Assembly: GCF_932526225.1 (NCBI RefSeq)
Contig: NC_064044.1
Location: forward strand, 15,997,453-16,061,452
DNA length: 64,000 nt
Direction of reading: 5' to 3'
From: Nematostella vectensis
Taxonomy: Eukaryota; Cnidaria; Anthozoa; Actiniaria; Edwardsiidae
Of the stretch, positions 1 through 11,040 are shown in pieces (the first letter of the stretch is position 1; every line of letters begins with the position of its first letter). Under the pieces are notes generated by a model that worked only from the letters and a program-made list of their open reading frames with translations, did not search any database and was not told the DNA's origin. The translations under genes were made by a program, and so were the position numbers.

Positions 1-343
1 GGACTAACAAGTACTGGCCGAAGTTGACGATTTTACAGAAGTAGACACCCCGTGTGTAGGTACTCATGCACCAATTATAGAGCGAGAAGATTTCCACGAA
101 AAATGGCGGCATGGCTACAAGTATGTACAACAGCTCTGCCACTGCCAGGTTCACTATGAGATAGTTGGTGACTGTGCGCATGCGTTTCACGTGGAAGACC
201 GCTGAGATGACGAGTATGTTGCCAAGGATAGCGACGAGTGAGACGAGGCCCATGCAGACGGCCTTCGTGATGATGACTTCCAGGGGGTCGCCTCTAAACT
301 CGTTTTCCGCGTCGGTCAAGTTGGTCGGGTTGACGAGGTCCAT
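1..343 (-). CDS. Class A (rhodopsin-type) GPCR, N-terminal exon, partial
   Basis: The reverse strand reads open from an ATG at 343 to the window edge (114 codons), so the gene continues leftwards outside the window. The short extracellular N-terminus has an N-glycosylation sequon (NLT, residues 8-10). TM1 carries the GNILV signature of class A receptors. TM2 reads NLAVAELL. A loop with WC follows, then YFCKIVNF, whose Cys is in the position of the conserved disulphide Cys at the top of TM3. A splice acceptor (T-rich tract then GCAG) lies three bases before the ATG, at about 347-348, so a 5'UTR intron precedes the coding exon. The family-wide Asp of TM2 (D2.50) is Glu here. TM3-TM7 are not visible, so the ligand class cannot be named; the TVTNYLIVNLAVAE stretch resembles peptide-type receptors. 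Family call is firm, subtype unknown. Confidence 0.85.
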   Translation of the reverse strand, partial: MDLVNPTNLTDAENEFRGDPLEVIITKAVCMGLVSLVAILGNILVISAVFHVKRMRTVTNYLIVNLAVAELLYILVAMPPFFVEIFSLYNWCMSTYTRGVYFCKIVNFGQYLLV

Positions 344-346
344 TTC

Positions 347-3300
347 CTGCACAAAAAAAACACACATAAAAGTGTTATCCCCTGGGTTATAACAAACAGT
401 TTTGCTTTTAAGCTATCGCTTTCCATGCTCTCTCAGCCAATTCTTTATTAGGACATTACATACCATATTTTATAATCCGCTTCAACCCTTTATTATTATT
501 TTTTTCGCTATTTCTTACAGCAATATGAGAAGAGAAATTCCACCAGCAGGGGCATGGGGCAGGGCGAACACTTGGGGCGTGTCAATTGCCACATCAAATA
601 CAACACGCTGAAATCAACTATAAGTGCAATCAAACGCACGCTGCTAACTGCTTCGTCTATCGGTTTAAAGTGAACATCCTCGATTAAATTGAGACCAACC
701 CAGCCGTAGTCTAAACCATGAAGATGAAACGATTAGCACTCTTTTAGCAGCTTGGGGCTAAAATTAGATTCATCTATAAAAAATGACACAAAGATACAAT
801 ACACTCGATTTTTAGAAGAGCCCCTAATTTTCAGTTTAGTCTTGGCCGTTCAATAAATGTTAATGAATCGTTAAAAACAGGATGACACAAAAATGGTAAA
901 TAACAAAAATATCTCAAGTCGCTATTTATGAACTCAATTTTTTTTTACATCTCAAAATGCATCAAATGAAAATATATCTCAGGCTGTACGTTCTTATAAC
1001 ACAAAAAGAGGGAACACATTGAAAACAACCGCTAGGATATTAGCGTAGAGTAAAAGATTCTTGGAAGCAAGGACACAAAAATATGATATACACCAAACTG
1101 AGCGGCTACTTGTGATAAGATAAGGCCGAGTACTATTAGCTGATCAGGCATGTCGAGAAACAGGTCATAAAACCCCGTGCAAAGGCTGTGTGCATTGTTT
1201 GATAAGCAGTCAGTATATTTGTGTGTAAAGAGAGTCACTGGTGTCGTGTCAAGGGCGCTGTTCTTGTATCAATGTATGTTGCGGAGAGTTTCGCCTCTCG
1301 TGCTTGTAGATGACGGTATTTTTATAAACGATCAGAGAATTCTTTCGGTTTTTGTTCTCAGTAATGCCGCTTTTTTCTATACCAATATGCTTCGTATTTA
1401 CCAACCTAGAACGGCTGCGTTGACTAACTTTCATAACTTATTATTTTTTTGCGAATGTGAATGTTTGTGGTTGCCGTTCGGTCTATGTTTGGTGTTTTAA
1501 TAATTTTCGCATCTCTGCTTCGTCTTTTCTGTGTCTTCGTTTTTTTTTTTATTGTTTTTTTTTTATGGTGGTCATAATAAAAGCAATCTAAGCGAATCAA
1601 TTCGGAAATTCAGTTCCAATCTAAACTTTTCCATCCGATACTGGAGGATTAAAAAGAATGAAATGTTCATGCATGTCTGTTCTTTTGGTTTCCCTGCTGT
1701 ATGGAAACCAATAGCTGGAAACCAATATCATCATAAAAACCACTATACATATATACCTCTACATGGGGTGTTCAGTAAAAATATAGGGAAAAGAATGGTT
1801 GTTTGTCTTTTTACCTCTCGATTTGTGCTCTGTGAAGATCCAATAAGTTCAAACCTAATATCAGAATATGACAAGACTATCCACTAATGTACGAACTTCT
1901 CTGTTAGAATGTCGTCGAATTTTTCCCCTAGAAGAACACCGCCTTAAAAGTCTACGCCAATATAAAACTTCTGCTAACGTAGCCTTTAAGTGGCGAAATT
2001 TGGCACTTCTAAGTATATTCGATTCAAAGTAGCAAAGTTTCCTTTTTCTGCTAATTGTTGAGTCTATAGACACCTTTGTTGCCAAGACGTAATTATTGGA
2101 TGTCTGTGCGTGAAAATATTTTTATTCTAAAAGTTTTCTTTTATTTGATTAATTTTGACTGAGACACTGTGTCAACATTGGCGTATATTTTGCAAAAAGA
2201 TCGAATGAGTTCTGTCATTGCCCTTTCCACCTGTCAACTTGAGGTGGGAGCAAAAAACACCATCATAGGGGAGAAGAGAGGCGGTTCGACCAAGAAAAAG
2301 TATTTTGGGGAGGAAGGGGAGAGGAAAGACGGCACTTTGTCCACTAAAAAGTAAAAACTCAAAAGCTCAAGTTACAATTCGACGCGCGCTACCGTGGCCA
2401 CCTTGACGGTTGTATCAAATGAGGCAATAAGGGTGCCATCTGATCGACATGAACCTCTTATGTCAACCCGCGAGGCGAACACTTGTGTGCGCATGCGCAG
2501 CAGAAAACGACGGAACTATCCTAGTTATGAAGGATATGTTAGTGAAAACAGTGATGCATGCTGATTGGTCAACTCTCTCAGTACCTTGAAGTGGTGGCCA
2601 TGGTTACGCTTTGTTCTTTACTTTTTGCACTCTAAAACCGACGTTTCGGCATGTACTGTCCTTTTCAATGTAGAAAAGTATCCCCCTCCCCCCCCCCCTT
2701 CCACTCAGGCACCCATGGCTAGACGCGTCAATATTAAGTTCCTCTTAAAACGCGGAAAACAGCGATCGCCAGCGGAACCTAGAAAATGTGAAAAGGCTGA
2801 GTACACAAAGGTGTTTGGTTTAGATGCTGTAAAAGTACCTTGAAATAAAACGATTCCAAATTCAAAAGCGTTTTCCCCTCAATTTGGAGGTTTTAAAAGA
2901 CCTTAGCAAAGCGAGAGCAGCCGAAACCAATTCGGAACGATCACGGGTTGTTTTGCGGCAATTACTAATATTCTAAGTGCCTTTTTTCTATTATATTTAA
3001 GTAGTGGAAGACTTATTTCCGCTGACAGACTCATGCACTTAAATTGCTCTCTTTTCAAGGCACCACAGGGCTTGATCTTCTAGGTTTCAGGAAATCATAT
3101 CATATTAGTTAGTGTTCCTGCTGTGATTAAACGAGCTAAGAGCATCAAGCAATTATGACCACTCCTTTCCAATTTATTATCAAGGTTTTACGATACTGTT
3201 CCATTTTCGCGGAAAGGAAATGGTTAGGAATGAAGAATACCTTTTATTTGTATGATACATTTGTGCGCCCCCTTTCACGGAGTCATATTATCGTTATGAG

Positions 3301-3420
3301 TAGTTTCCACTGATTAAATTTATGTATAAGCTTAGCTGAATAACAGACAGAGTCCACTATCAGTATTCGCTTTTATTAGAGTTGGTACAGTGCTCTGTAT
3401 CGAGAAAACGGTCAAACCGC
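347..3420. other. No recognised gene
   Basis: About 3 kb of AT-rich DNA with only short open frames and no recognisable protein. It could hold 5'UTR exons of the GPCR or early exons of the 48K gene further right, but I could not identify any. A C-run (2683-2699) and one isolated copy of a repeat unit otherwise found at 33.4-35.3 kb (2381-2402) are the only structures seen. Confidence 0.5.
2381..2402 (+). repeat. Orphan copy of the 42-bp satellite core
   Basis: The 22 bases from GACGCGCGCTACC to GGCCACC are identical to the core of the 42-bp unit arrayed at 33430-35290. The rest of the unit (the CAATACAAAGTGTTATAG part) is absent here. Identity over 22 GC-rich bases in AT-rich surroundings is unlikely by chance. 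Confidence 0.6.
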
Positions 3421-3540
3421 TATATCTTTTGTAGTACTTAAAGTTTACTGAAGATGTACATATATCTTGTGTAATACTTAAAGTTTACTGAAGATGTACA
3501 TATATCTTTTGTAATACTTAAAGTTTACTGAAGATGTACA
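3421..3540. repeat. Tandem repeat, 3 x 40 bp
   Basis: Three adjacent 40-bp copies start at 3421, 3461 and 3501. Each contains TACTTAAAGTTTACTGAAG and ends in ATGTACA; they differ at only a few bases. No coding potential is seen. Confidence 0.9.
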
Positions 3541-3707
3541 TTTTGTCGTACTTTTTTCAATTTGTTTGCAGCTTATGTTTATTATTATTAAAAATTGTTC
3601 CTGGAAAGATTATGATCTTTGTCCGACAGCTCGACAGGCCAATGTCTGTCGCGTGTTTTGGATATATTTTCGTATCTTGATTTTTGCCAATGGAATTGTT
3701 TACGGAA

Positions 3708-4332
3708 GCCCCCCCCCCCCCCCCCATTTTCAGACATTTGGCTTAAAAATTACAAAAAAATGAGGATATATGCGGAAGAACAATAAGTCCCCCCCCCATT
3801 TTCAGACATTTGGCTTAAAAATATCAAGAAATATAAGGAAATATACGGAGGAACAATAAGTCCGCCCCCCCCCCCATTTTTAGACATTTGACTTAAAAAT
3901 ATCAAGAAATATAAGGAAATATACGGAAGAACAATAAGTCCGCCCCCCCCCCCCCCATTTTTAGACATTTGACTTAAAAATATCAAGAAATATAAGGAAA
4001 TATACGGAAGAACAATAAGTCCGCTCCCCCCCCCCATTTTTAGACATTTGACTTAAAAATATCAAGAAATATAAGGAAATATACGGAAGAACAATAAGTC
4101 CGCCCCCCCCCCCCCATTTTTAGACATTTGACTTAAAAATATCAAGAAATATAAGGAAATATACGGAAGAACAATAAGTCCGCCCCCCCCCCCCCCCCAT
4201 TTTTAGACATTTGGCTTAAAAATATCAATAAATATAAGGAAATATACGGAAGAACAATAAGTCCGCCCCCCCCCTTTTTCTTGAAACTTTTGCTTCGGCC
4301 CCCCCTTTTTTAAACATCTGGATCCGCCCCTG
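3708..4332. repeat. C-run minisatellite, about 77-83 bp x 7, ending in an hAT-like terminus
   Basis: Seven to eight copies of a unit made of a run of 7-18 C, then TTTTAGACATTTG, then an AT-rich part with ATATAAGGAAATATACGG and AACAATAAGTCCG. Unit length varies mainly through the C-run. The array decays at about 4265-4315 and closes with CTGGATCCGCCCCTG (4318-4332). The reverse complement of that starts CAGGGGCGGATCC, which resembles the ends of hAT-type DNA elements. This suggests the array is the expanded interior or end of a small DNA transposon; the opposite terminus was not found. Confidence 0.8.
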
Positions 4333-4510
4333 ATCAATATTGGTATTATTCGTTTTCAACAGGGAATACGTTTTGATTTAGGTTTGTATTATATTTTTAC
4401 TTAATCAAAGTAAAACTGAATCCCTAGGTGGCGAATTGAAAGTGACAATTTCTCTTTTTTGATAAACGAACAACAAAATTGCGTATATAGTAATGCAAAT
4501 AATAATACAA

Positions 4511-4592
4511 AATGATGGAGGCTGGTCGCTTTAAAGAGGTCGGTTGCTTTATAAAGGTTAGTCGCTTTACGGAGGCTGGTCGCTTGGTAGAG
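4511..4592. repeat. Degenerate short tandem repeat, about 20 bp x 4
   Basis: Four diverged copies of a motif like GGCTGGTCGCTTTA followed by AAGAGG or ACGGAG. Identity between copies is moderate. Confidence 0.5.
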
Positions 4593-4599
4593 GTATATC

Positions 4600-7075
4600 A
4601 AACAGCCTTTTATTTAGAGCCAGAGAGAAGTGGCCCCTAAATAGAGGTCTCACTCTTACTTGATGATTGGAATTCTAACGAGTCTACACAATCCCCTCGT
4701 ATAGACATGCACGTATAACGCCATCTTAGCTTCTAATAGTTATATCAATTTTGATTTAAATACAGGATAACTATGAATGTACAACTTGCCCCTTTCACAA
4801 CACACGTGGCTATGATAAGCGCCATGTATGCTATCAAAAAAAAGAGATAAATTAAAAACATTTGTCTAACAAGCGTTTGCAGACATCCCGAACTCAATAA
4901 TTGACAGAGAAAAGCTTGCGAAACGTGGTTCAGATTAATTCTTAGGCTTGCTCTCTGAAAATGCCATGCAAGCCAAGGCGATAAATTCCCCTACTCTGTG
5001 AAGTTTATACTATACAACTATCTACTCTGACAGGAGCAAAAAAAAATGGCAAGGTTCAAATTGTAAGGTTGTGTTAGCTAACATCTGCTTGATTTTTTTT
5101 GTGTAATACAAAACAAAATAAGCTTCGGTACTTTTTGGTAGATAACCCGTTCTTGAGATATGATTCAGCAAAGTTGCCATAGATCATGAAAATGGTGTAA
5201 TATGCTACTCTCGTGTCATGAACGGGCTCATATAGCCAGGAATTTCTTTTTTCAATTTTGGCTTTTACTCAAACTCGAATATTTCAAGTCATCCGCTGAT
5301 AAACGCCGCGTGTAAATAAGCATGATTAGAAATAACACATACCATTTTATGGCCAAAGTATCTTCGCCTTTTACACCAGACTGTGAAAAGCGCTGGGAGA
5401 CCAGTAGTACCAGACCCTAGCAGATTAGAGTCCACGCTACTATTACAAGCCAGTAACCGGTTGTGTTTACACAGGACTTCACATGAACAAACATCGATTT
5501 TGTTCAGAATTACCTTTATTAACACGTTTGTAATCTAGACTTCTCTGACTGATTCCATGCTATTTTATTCGTTATTTTCAGTGTTTCGAGGTATCGTGGT
5601 TTGTCAGTACGTTAATAATGTTGAAGTATCGATAGATGTGACGGTGTAAATTTATTACCACTCGACTTGTGAAATGAAAAAAAAATATGTTGATATAGAA
5701 TACCTGCTACAATCTTAATGAAAAACTTTACAGAATAACAAAGACAAAAGTGCTGCATTTTACTCCACAAAGAATCATTTTATCTTTTTTCGAACTGATA
5801 TATTTCTCTCACTGACAACTCTAAAACGGCGAACTTCTAAATGAGAACGCAATTATACGCAAATCTCCAGCATATTCTCGAGGTAATTCGATTAAGGGAA
5901 TACTAAAATAAAAATAGTTAAAAAACATTTAAAATGTCTCAAGTTTTTTTAACAATATTGTTTCATCGATTTACTATGTCATCGATAAAGTCAACGCACA
6001 TAAACTCGTTAAGGCGAAACCGTTCGAAGTTGATAAATACTAAACTAATTGCGAAGCAAAAGAGTGAAATTGTGAATAGCATCGCAAGAGCATTGCAACA
6101 TCGCGTTTACCAAATCTGTTATATTTTGCGTGTGTTTCAGTACAGTATCTCTATAAGTGGCCTAAACTCCTCTAAAAACAAGTCGTTTTACCTAATCTTT
6201 CTCCGATTAGCTTTCAGAACTTTAGAACTTTCAAAACACAACTCCAATAATCTTGTTAGTATTGTAGCCCATGTAATGTGCCATCTAAAAGTGTTGTTTA
6301 CCGAATAAGGGAATCGCCAGAACCCAGATAGATACAGATAGACCCTTTTTCCTGACGAACTCGAATAGACTTCTCTGTCTGTGATTCGATCTCCTTCACG
6401 GAATTATCAAAACTCGTCGTCACCCTTCACCCCCAACCCCTGGCTCACCGTGTTAATGAACCCCTCGAAGACGCCAAGAAGTTAGCCTTGCCGTTAAGTG
6501 CTGGTTCCTCAATATTTGATTTGACGTGTAAAAAGCTTTCTGACTTGAGTCATTTTGTATTCTTTTTATAGATTTATTATTTCCTTTATCCATCGAGTTG
6601 ACGTGTTAATCTCTTCTGCCTGGAACCATTCTGTGTTCGTCTCGGATGTATCCTCTCCTAATATTTCATTTGACGTGTTAATCTTCCTGTCTCGTGTTTG
6701 TGTTCCATCTCACACGTACTCCTTCTTCCAATGTTTGATTGACATGCTGATCTTTTGTTCCTTGAATCATCTTTATCCTTATAAATATCCGTATTAGCCT
6801 TGTGGGTTGATCACGTGTATTAGCAAATGGTAAGAGAGGCCAATCACTCGGTCTTTTTACGCTCTCGCTCAATATCGAGTCACACAAAGTGATCATTTCC
6901 ATCGGCTAAATCACGCAAGTAGCTGGGGTACTTTCAATCAATCGTTATCAGACTTCAATCGCGGATGGTAATTTTTTCCTCAAATACAAACAATAAAAGA
7001 AGAGTAGTTGACCGACATTTTCTTTAGGAAGAGCTAATTGTGTTGTCCAATAAACGATTCATACCTGACTCCAAA
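4600..7075. other. No recognised gene
   Basis: AT-rich sequence without a recognisable protein. An open frame at 5934-6308 (124 codons, +) is the longest but has AT-driven composition and no family resemblance. Between about 6510 and 6760 the motif TTTGACGTGTTAATC recurs three to four times at roughly 75-bp spacing in diverged form, a weak degenerate tandem repeat. Confidence 0.4.
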
Positions 7076-7187
7076 GAGGCACAGCCATGACTAGCGAGTG
7101 AGACATGACTAGCGAATGAGGCACAGCCATGACTAGCGAGTGAGACATGACTAGCGAATGAGGCACAGCCATGACTAGCGAGTGAGG
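7076..7187. repeat. Tandem repeat, 42 bp x 2.7
   Basis: Nearly identical 42-bp copies start at 7076, 7118 and 7160. Each unit holds two half-units of ATGACTAGCGA(A/G)TGAG, so it arose from an earlier shorter duplication. Confidence 0.9.
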
Positions 7188-7286
7188 AGAGTGTGCGATT
7201 GTATGAAGTATGTCCAATCAACCGTGGAGCATGTTTACACGCCCACACATAACAACGATGGAAACCCCTGAAAGGGCATGAAGGCG

Positions 7287-7422
7287 TGACTACGCTTCTG
7301 ATGGAAATCCATATGAGGGCGGGTAGGGGTGACTACGCTTCTGATGGAAATCCATATGAGAGCGGGTAGGGGTGACTACGCTTCTGATGGAAATCCATAT
7401 GACGGCGGGTAGGGGTGACTTT
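7287..7422. repeat. Tandem repeat, 43 bp x 3
   Basis: Three copies of a 43-bp unit containing GACTACGCTTCTGATGGAA and GCGGGTAGGGGT, differing at single positions. It lies only about 100 bp after the 42-bp repeat but shares no sequence with it. Confidence 0.9.
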
Positions 7423-9151
7423 AAAAAGGTGAATTCAGAGAATGAGGCAACCTAGCCCGCTTACCTTGACATTTCAAATGGTCCGTCTTGCAATATATTC
7501 AACGCGCTTTTATTGAACTCTATGGGGATTAGCCGAACTGTATTCCATTTTCCTGAATTGCGATCATAAGATACGGAGTCTAGTGCTTGAAGCACCTGCT
7601 CAGGAAAATGAAAAGAGCTTAATGCATGCACTATACGCCTGTTTAGAAAGAAGCTGGCGAAAGAGACTATTTTCTCGTCATTAAAGGAATTACCGGGGAT
7701 ACTCGGGGAAAACTGGTTTTCAAGAAAAGCCTAACTTTATAAAGTCAACACTTCATTCAATGCTTTTGTTGTTGTTTTGTTTTTTTTTTTGCAAATTTTC
7801 TTGTAAATTGTCGCGGCTTCTGTGTATTTTCGTATTATGGTATTATTAGGAAGATTGCCGCATTTCGCTCGTAGGTTTTGCAATTACCATGGGCGCACGC
7901 ACGGAACCTGATAAGTAACCGATAATTCAAGTTTCCGTGAAGCGAGTAGCAGGATGTTGGAAATCGGTATTTCTTTATAGTGAAAATAAAAAAACTGGAA
8001 AATTATCATCTAAATTAGACTTATCCAAAGTAACAATTAACTCACCCTCAGATCACTTACTTTAATTGAGTAAACTAGTGAAGATAAGACATAAAATTTT
8101 CTTATCTTAGTAAAGTATTGCAATTTTTTTTCAAAAGGTTTCTAAACTACAGTTTAGCATCTCGTACATGACATACCTCCAGCTGCTGCAAGTGTGGTCC
8201 TTGCTTTCCAATGCTTTCTTTGTCTCACTTTGTCTCACTAGCCCTAGAGCATCTACGCTGGTAAACGCTCGCGTTGTAAAACAGTAACGTGTTCCGATCG
8301 AATAGTCATTTCCTACCGCGTATTTGCATTTCGCCGGCTATTAACGCAGATTGTGCTGTTAGCACAGCGTGGATGACATTAAATCCCTGCCAAGCTCTCG
8401 TCATTTAAGGAAATTCATCAGCTCTGGACTCACTTTATTTAGTGTTGTCAAAAGAGCTACCGGCAGCGCTCGGTACAATACGGTTTTATTAGTGTACAAT
8501 AGGGTGTCGATCGCTTACAAATATAGGACAGCTTTACTCGGCAAACATCATAGCCGCTGGAACAAATATCACAAATTTCTAGACAGTAGGATACAGAATG
8601 AAACCAGTGAATTCTTTCTATTTGGAATACTGAGACAAATGCATGACCTCCTGCCTCTGGAGCATTTTTCTCAGATTATTGAGAATTAATGTGCTACATT
8701 TTCGCCTGATTAATATGTCTTCTTGAAATAATATCAATATTATCAAAACACGGTGCAATATTTGTGTTCTTGTATCCGTTTTTATACCTTCTTCAACTCA
8801 AATAATGTTCTAGCGCGTAAAATTAACGAGGCTGTGTTGACAGAAGCAATGGATGATAAGGGAGACATGAAGCACGCCCCGCTAACCAAGTCTCGCCTGA
8901 GAGAGCCTCGAAAACCCCTATCCATAGCCTTTATGCAGTGACTCAATTATAATATATAAGCTAATGGCTATCTAAATTTAAATGTGTTATAAGGGCTTTC
9001 GGCCACTATAAAGAAAAGATAAGAGATATCGCACTTGTCTTGCTCGATTTGTGTCACAATCACACTTTAATACTATTAAAAAATAATCAGCTTTGCCAAA
9101 TATCGAAGCCTAATGGTATCGAAGACTGATCTTAATTTGGGCGTAGCAAGT
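7423..9151. other. No recognised gene
   Basis: No recognisable protein or RNA. An open frame of 106 codons at 8369-8689 (+) has no family resemblance that I can see. The region probably lies upstream of, or in an intron of, the U11/U12-48K gene. Confidence 0.4.
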
Positions 9152-9498
9152 GATATCAGGAGCTGATCTAGTTATATCAGGAGCTGATCTAGTTATATCA
9201 GGAACTGATCTAGTTATATCAGGAGCTGATCTAGTTATATCAGTAGCTGATCTAGTTATATCAGTAGCTGATCTAGTTATATCAGTAGCTGATCTAGTTA
9301 TATCAGTAGCTGATCTTATCAGGAGCTAACCTAGTTATATCAGGAGCTGATCTAATTATATCAGGAGCTGATCTAGTTATATCAGGAGCTGACCTAGTTA
9401 TATCAGGAGCTGATCTAGTTATATCAGGAGCTGATCTAGTTATATCAGGAGCTGATCTAGTTATATCAGGAGCTGATCTAGTTATATCAGGAGCTGAT
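9152..9498. repeat. Tandem repeat, 21 bp x about 16
   Basis: About sixteen copies of a 21-bp unit (ATATCAGGAGCTGATCTAGTT). A block near 9241-9320 carries AGTAGC in place of AGGAGC, so variants are clustered as expected from local duplication. The array stops at a C-A-G-G-G-G-G-G-T-G-G-A-T-C-C stretch at 9500 that resembles a DNA-element end. Confidence 0.92.
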
Positions 9499-9742
9499 CC
9501 AGGGGGGTGGATCCATGGGGCAATAGGTGCACAAGCGCAATGGTAGATCTAAAATCGATTTACAAAACTTTTAAGTATTAAAATACTTGAAGCCATGTAA
9601 CATTGTTTTCACCGATGACGCACAAATAACTAATTGGACTAGCTTGATATATTGGTTTTCCTTACATCACTTTTTTCCCCTAAAGAAAAAAGAATACTTG
9701 ACCCTTCTCCACTCAAACACTTTCTCTTTGTATATTCTAAAG

Positions 9743-10419
9743 AGGGCAAATCCGACAGTGCCAAGTCCCAACTGGAGGCTTTGGCAGAACTACGAGATTA
9801 CAAAAGACGGCGGCAAAGCTACCGGGCTAAGAATGTCCACGTGACCAAGAGGTCGGCAGTGGAGGTAGGCATGCTTGACCACACCCTACTAGCATGGACA
9901 CAATAGGGCACTTACGCTAAGAGATCACGTGACGGTTTGGGTGGCAAACTAGGCACAATTGCAACAACAAAAAGCAACGTATTCAGCGCTTACGAAAAAA
10001 GCCACAATTCTTTTTTTCAGAAAGGGTTTAGTTTCATTTAAAGATTTTATTTTTTCGTCGTCGTCTGGTGTGACGGGCGCGGTCTTTTCTTATTTTTTTT
10101 GTTCAATCATTTTGTTTTGAATTTGGGCCTTTGAAACAGGCCCATCTTTGACACACTCTCAGACCTACAAACACACATAACTAAATGATATAACTACACA
10201 GCCTTCAAGGAAGGTGTTAGCAAGTTCTTTATATAGACGAGGGGAATTGGGGGGGAGCCGCATCCTACTTAGTCTCTGGAATCCCCTCTAGGGTATTCAT
10301 AAAACCTGTTTGGAAACCAGCCTTTGAATGTTTTCTTCCATTTTCTTTCCCAGGTAATGCGTGACCTGATAGAGACTCAGATGAAGATGTTGGAGGAACA
10401 GTTAGCAGATGGGCACTGA
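9743..10419 (+). CDS. snrnp48: U11/U12 snRNP 48 kDa protein homologue, last two exons
   Basis: The protein is a component of the U11/U12 di-snRNP, which recognises 5' splice sites of U12-type introns in the nucleus. Exon at 9743 (or 9745)-9864: the peptide contains LAELRDYKRRRQSYRAKNVH followed by VTKRSAVE. It closely matches the conserved block of the human 48K protein (RDYKRRRQSYRAKNVHITKK). It ends at a GTAGGC donor in phase 0. Final exon 10354-10419 follows a TTTCTTTCCCAG acceptor, reads VMRDLIETQMKMLEEQLADG and stops at TGA 10417-10419. It aligns with the human EVIRDVINVHMEELS stretch. The long Arg/Lys/Ser-rich tail of the human protein is missing. Upstream exons, including the CHHC zinc finger, were not found in 344-9740. 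They may be short and unrecognised, or this could be a duplicated 3' fragment. Confidence 0.8.
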
Positions 10420-10718
10420 TCATTAGAAGAGTGAGATCATCAAGAAAGCACATGACACTAGCATGAGGAGCCTTGACGAGAACCTTCAGAACAGATAGAA
10501 ACCAGCAGGCCCATGTCAACATGTCAAAGTGGTTACCAGGGGCAACTGAGTTGTTAGACCCCCCACAGTTAATCGGTGGTTGCTTTTTGGGCATTTGGCT
10601 AACAACTAGGTTGCCGAACCACTCAATACAGCCAAGACAGCCAAAGTCCTGTAAATCTGGTTTTATGTTTAGTGTGGGTTTTAAGCATGTGACCATAGCA
10701 TATATCTGCCAATTTCCT

Positions 10719-11040
10719 CACCCAGGGGGGTGCAGGGGGTGCGAATGCACCCACCCCCCCACCACAACCGCCAAAGGTCCACTTTCGGTTATCAATATAT
10801 GTGCTATTTATAGACAAAACTATAAAGCATAAGATAGATCAGTCTGGTATATAGCCAAATCCGACAATAGACATCCAGTAAAAAACTGCAAAGGCATAAA
10901 AAAATCTTTTTTTTGTTTTTTTTTTTAGGGGTTATCAGATTTTTATCCGAGAACTCCCCCCCCCCCCCTCCCCTCGGAAAAAAGGTCCACTGTTTTGGAT
11001 TTCGAATCCCTCCCTCCAGAAAAAATTCTGGGTCTGGGGT
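10719..11040 (-). mobile_element. Non-autonomous DNA element, degenerate copy of the one at 38641-38933
   Basis: Aligned to the reverse complement of 38641-38933, it shares long stretches. Examples are ACCCAGGGGGGT at one end, GGTCCACTTTCGGTT, TATAAAGCATAAG, ATCAGTCTGGTAT, AGCCAAATCCG, GCAAAGGCATAAAAA and CAGATTTTTATC. The terminal CAGGCCCGT seen in the intact copy is lost or altered here, and internal C- and T-runs have expanded. Internal sequence has no transposase. Confidence 0.75.

Noticed and set aside
165-392. 75-codon plus-strand frame
   Set aside because: Antisense shadow of the GPCR exon, which shows clear TM1-TM2 motifs on the minus strand.
5934-6308. 124-codon open frame
   Set aside because: AT-driven composition, no recognisable domain, no supporting splice or promoter signals.
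8369-8689. 106-codon open frame
   Set aside because: No family resemblance; could not be tied to the 48K gene or another product.
10265-10832. 143-codon minus and 119-codon plus frames
   Set aside because: They overlap the true 48K terminal exon and a MITE; no domain recognised, although the Cys pattern briefly suggested a laminin-G-like piece.
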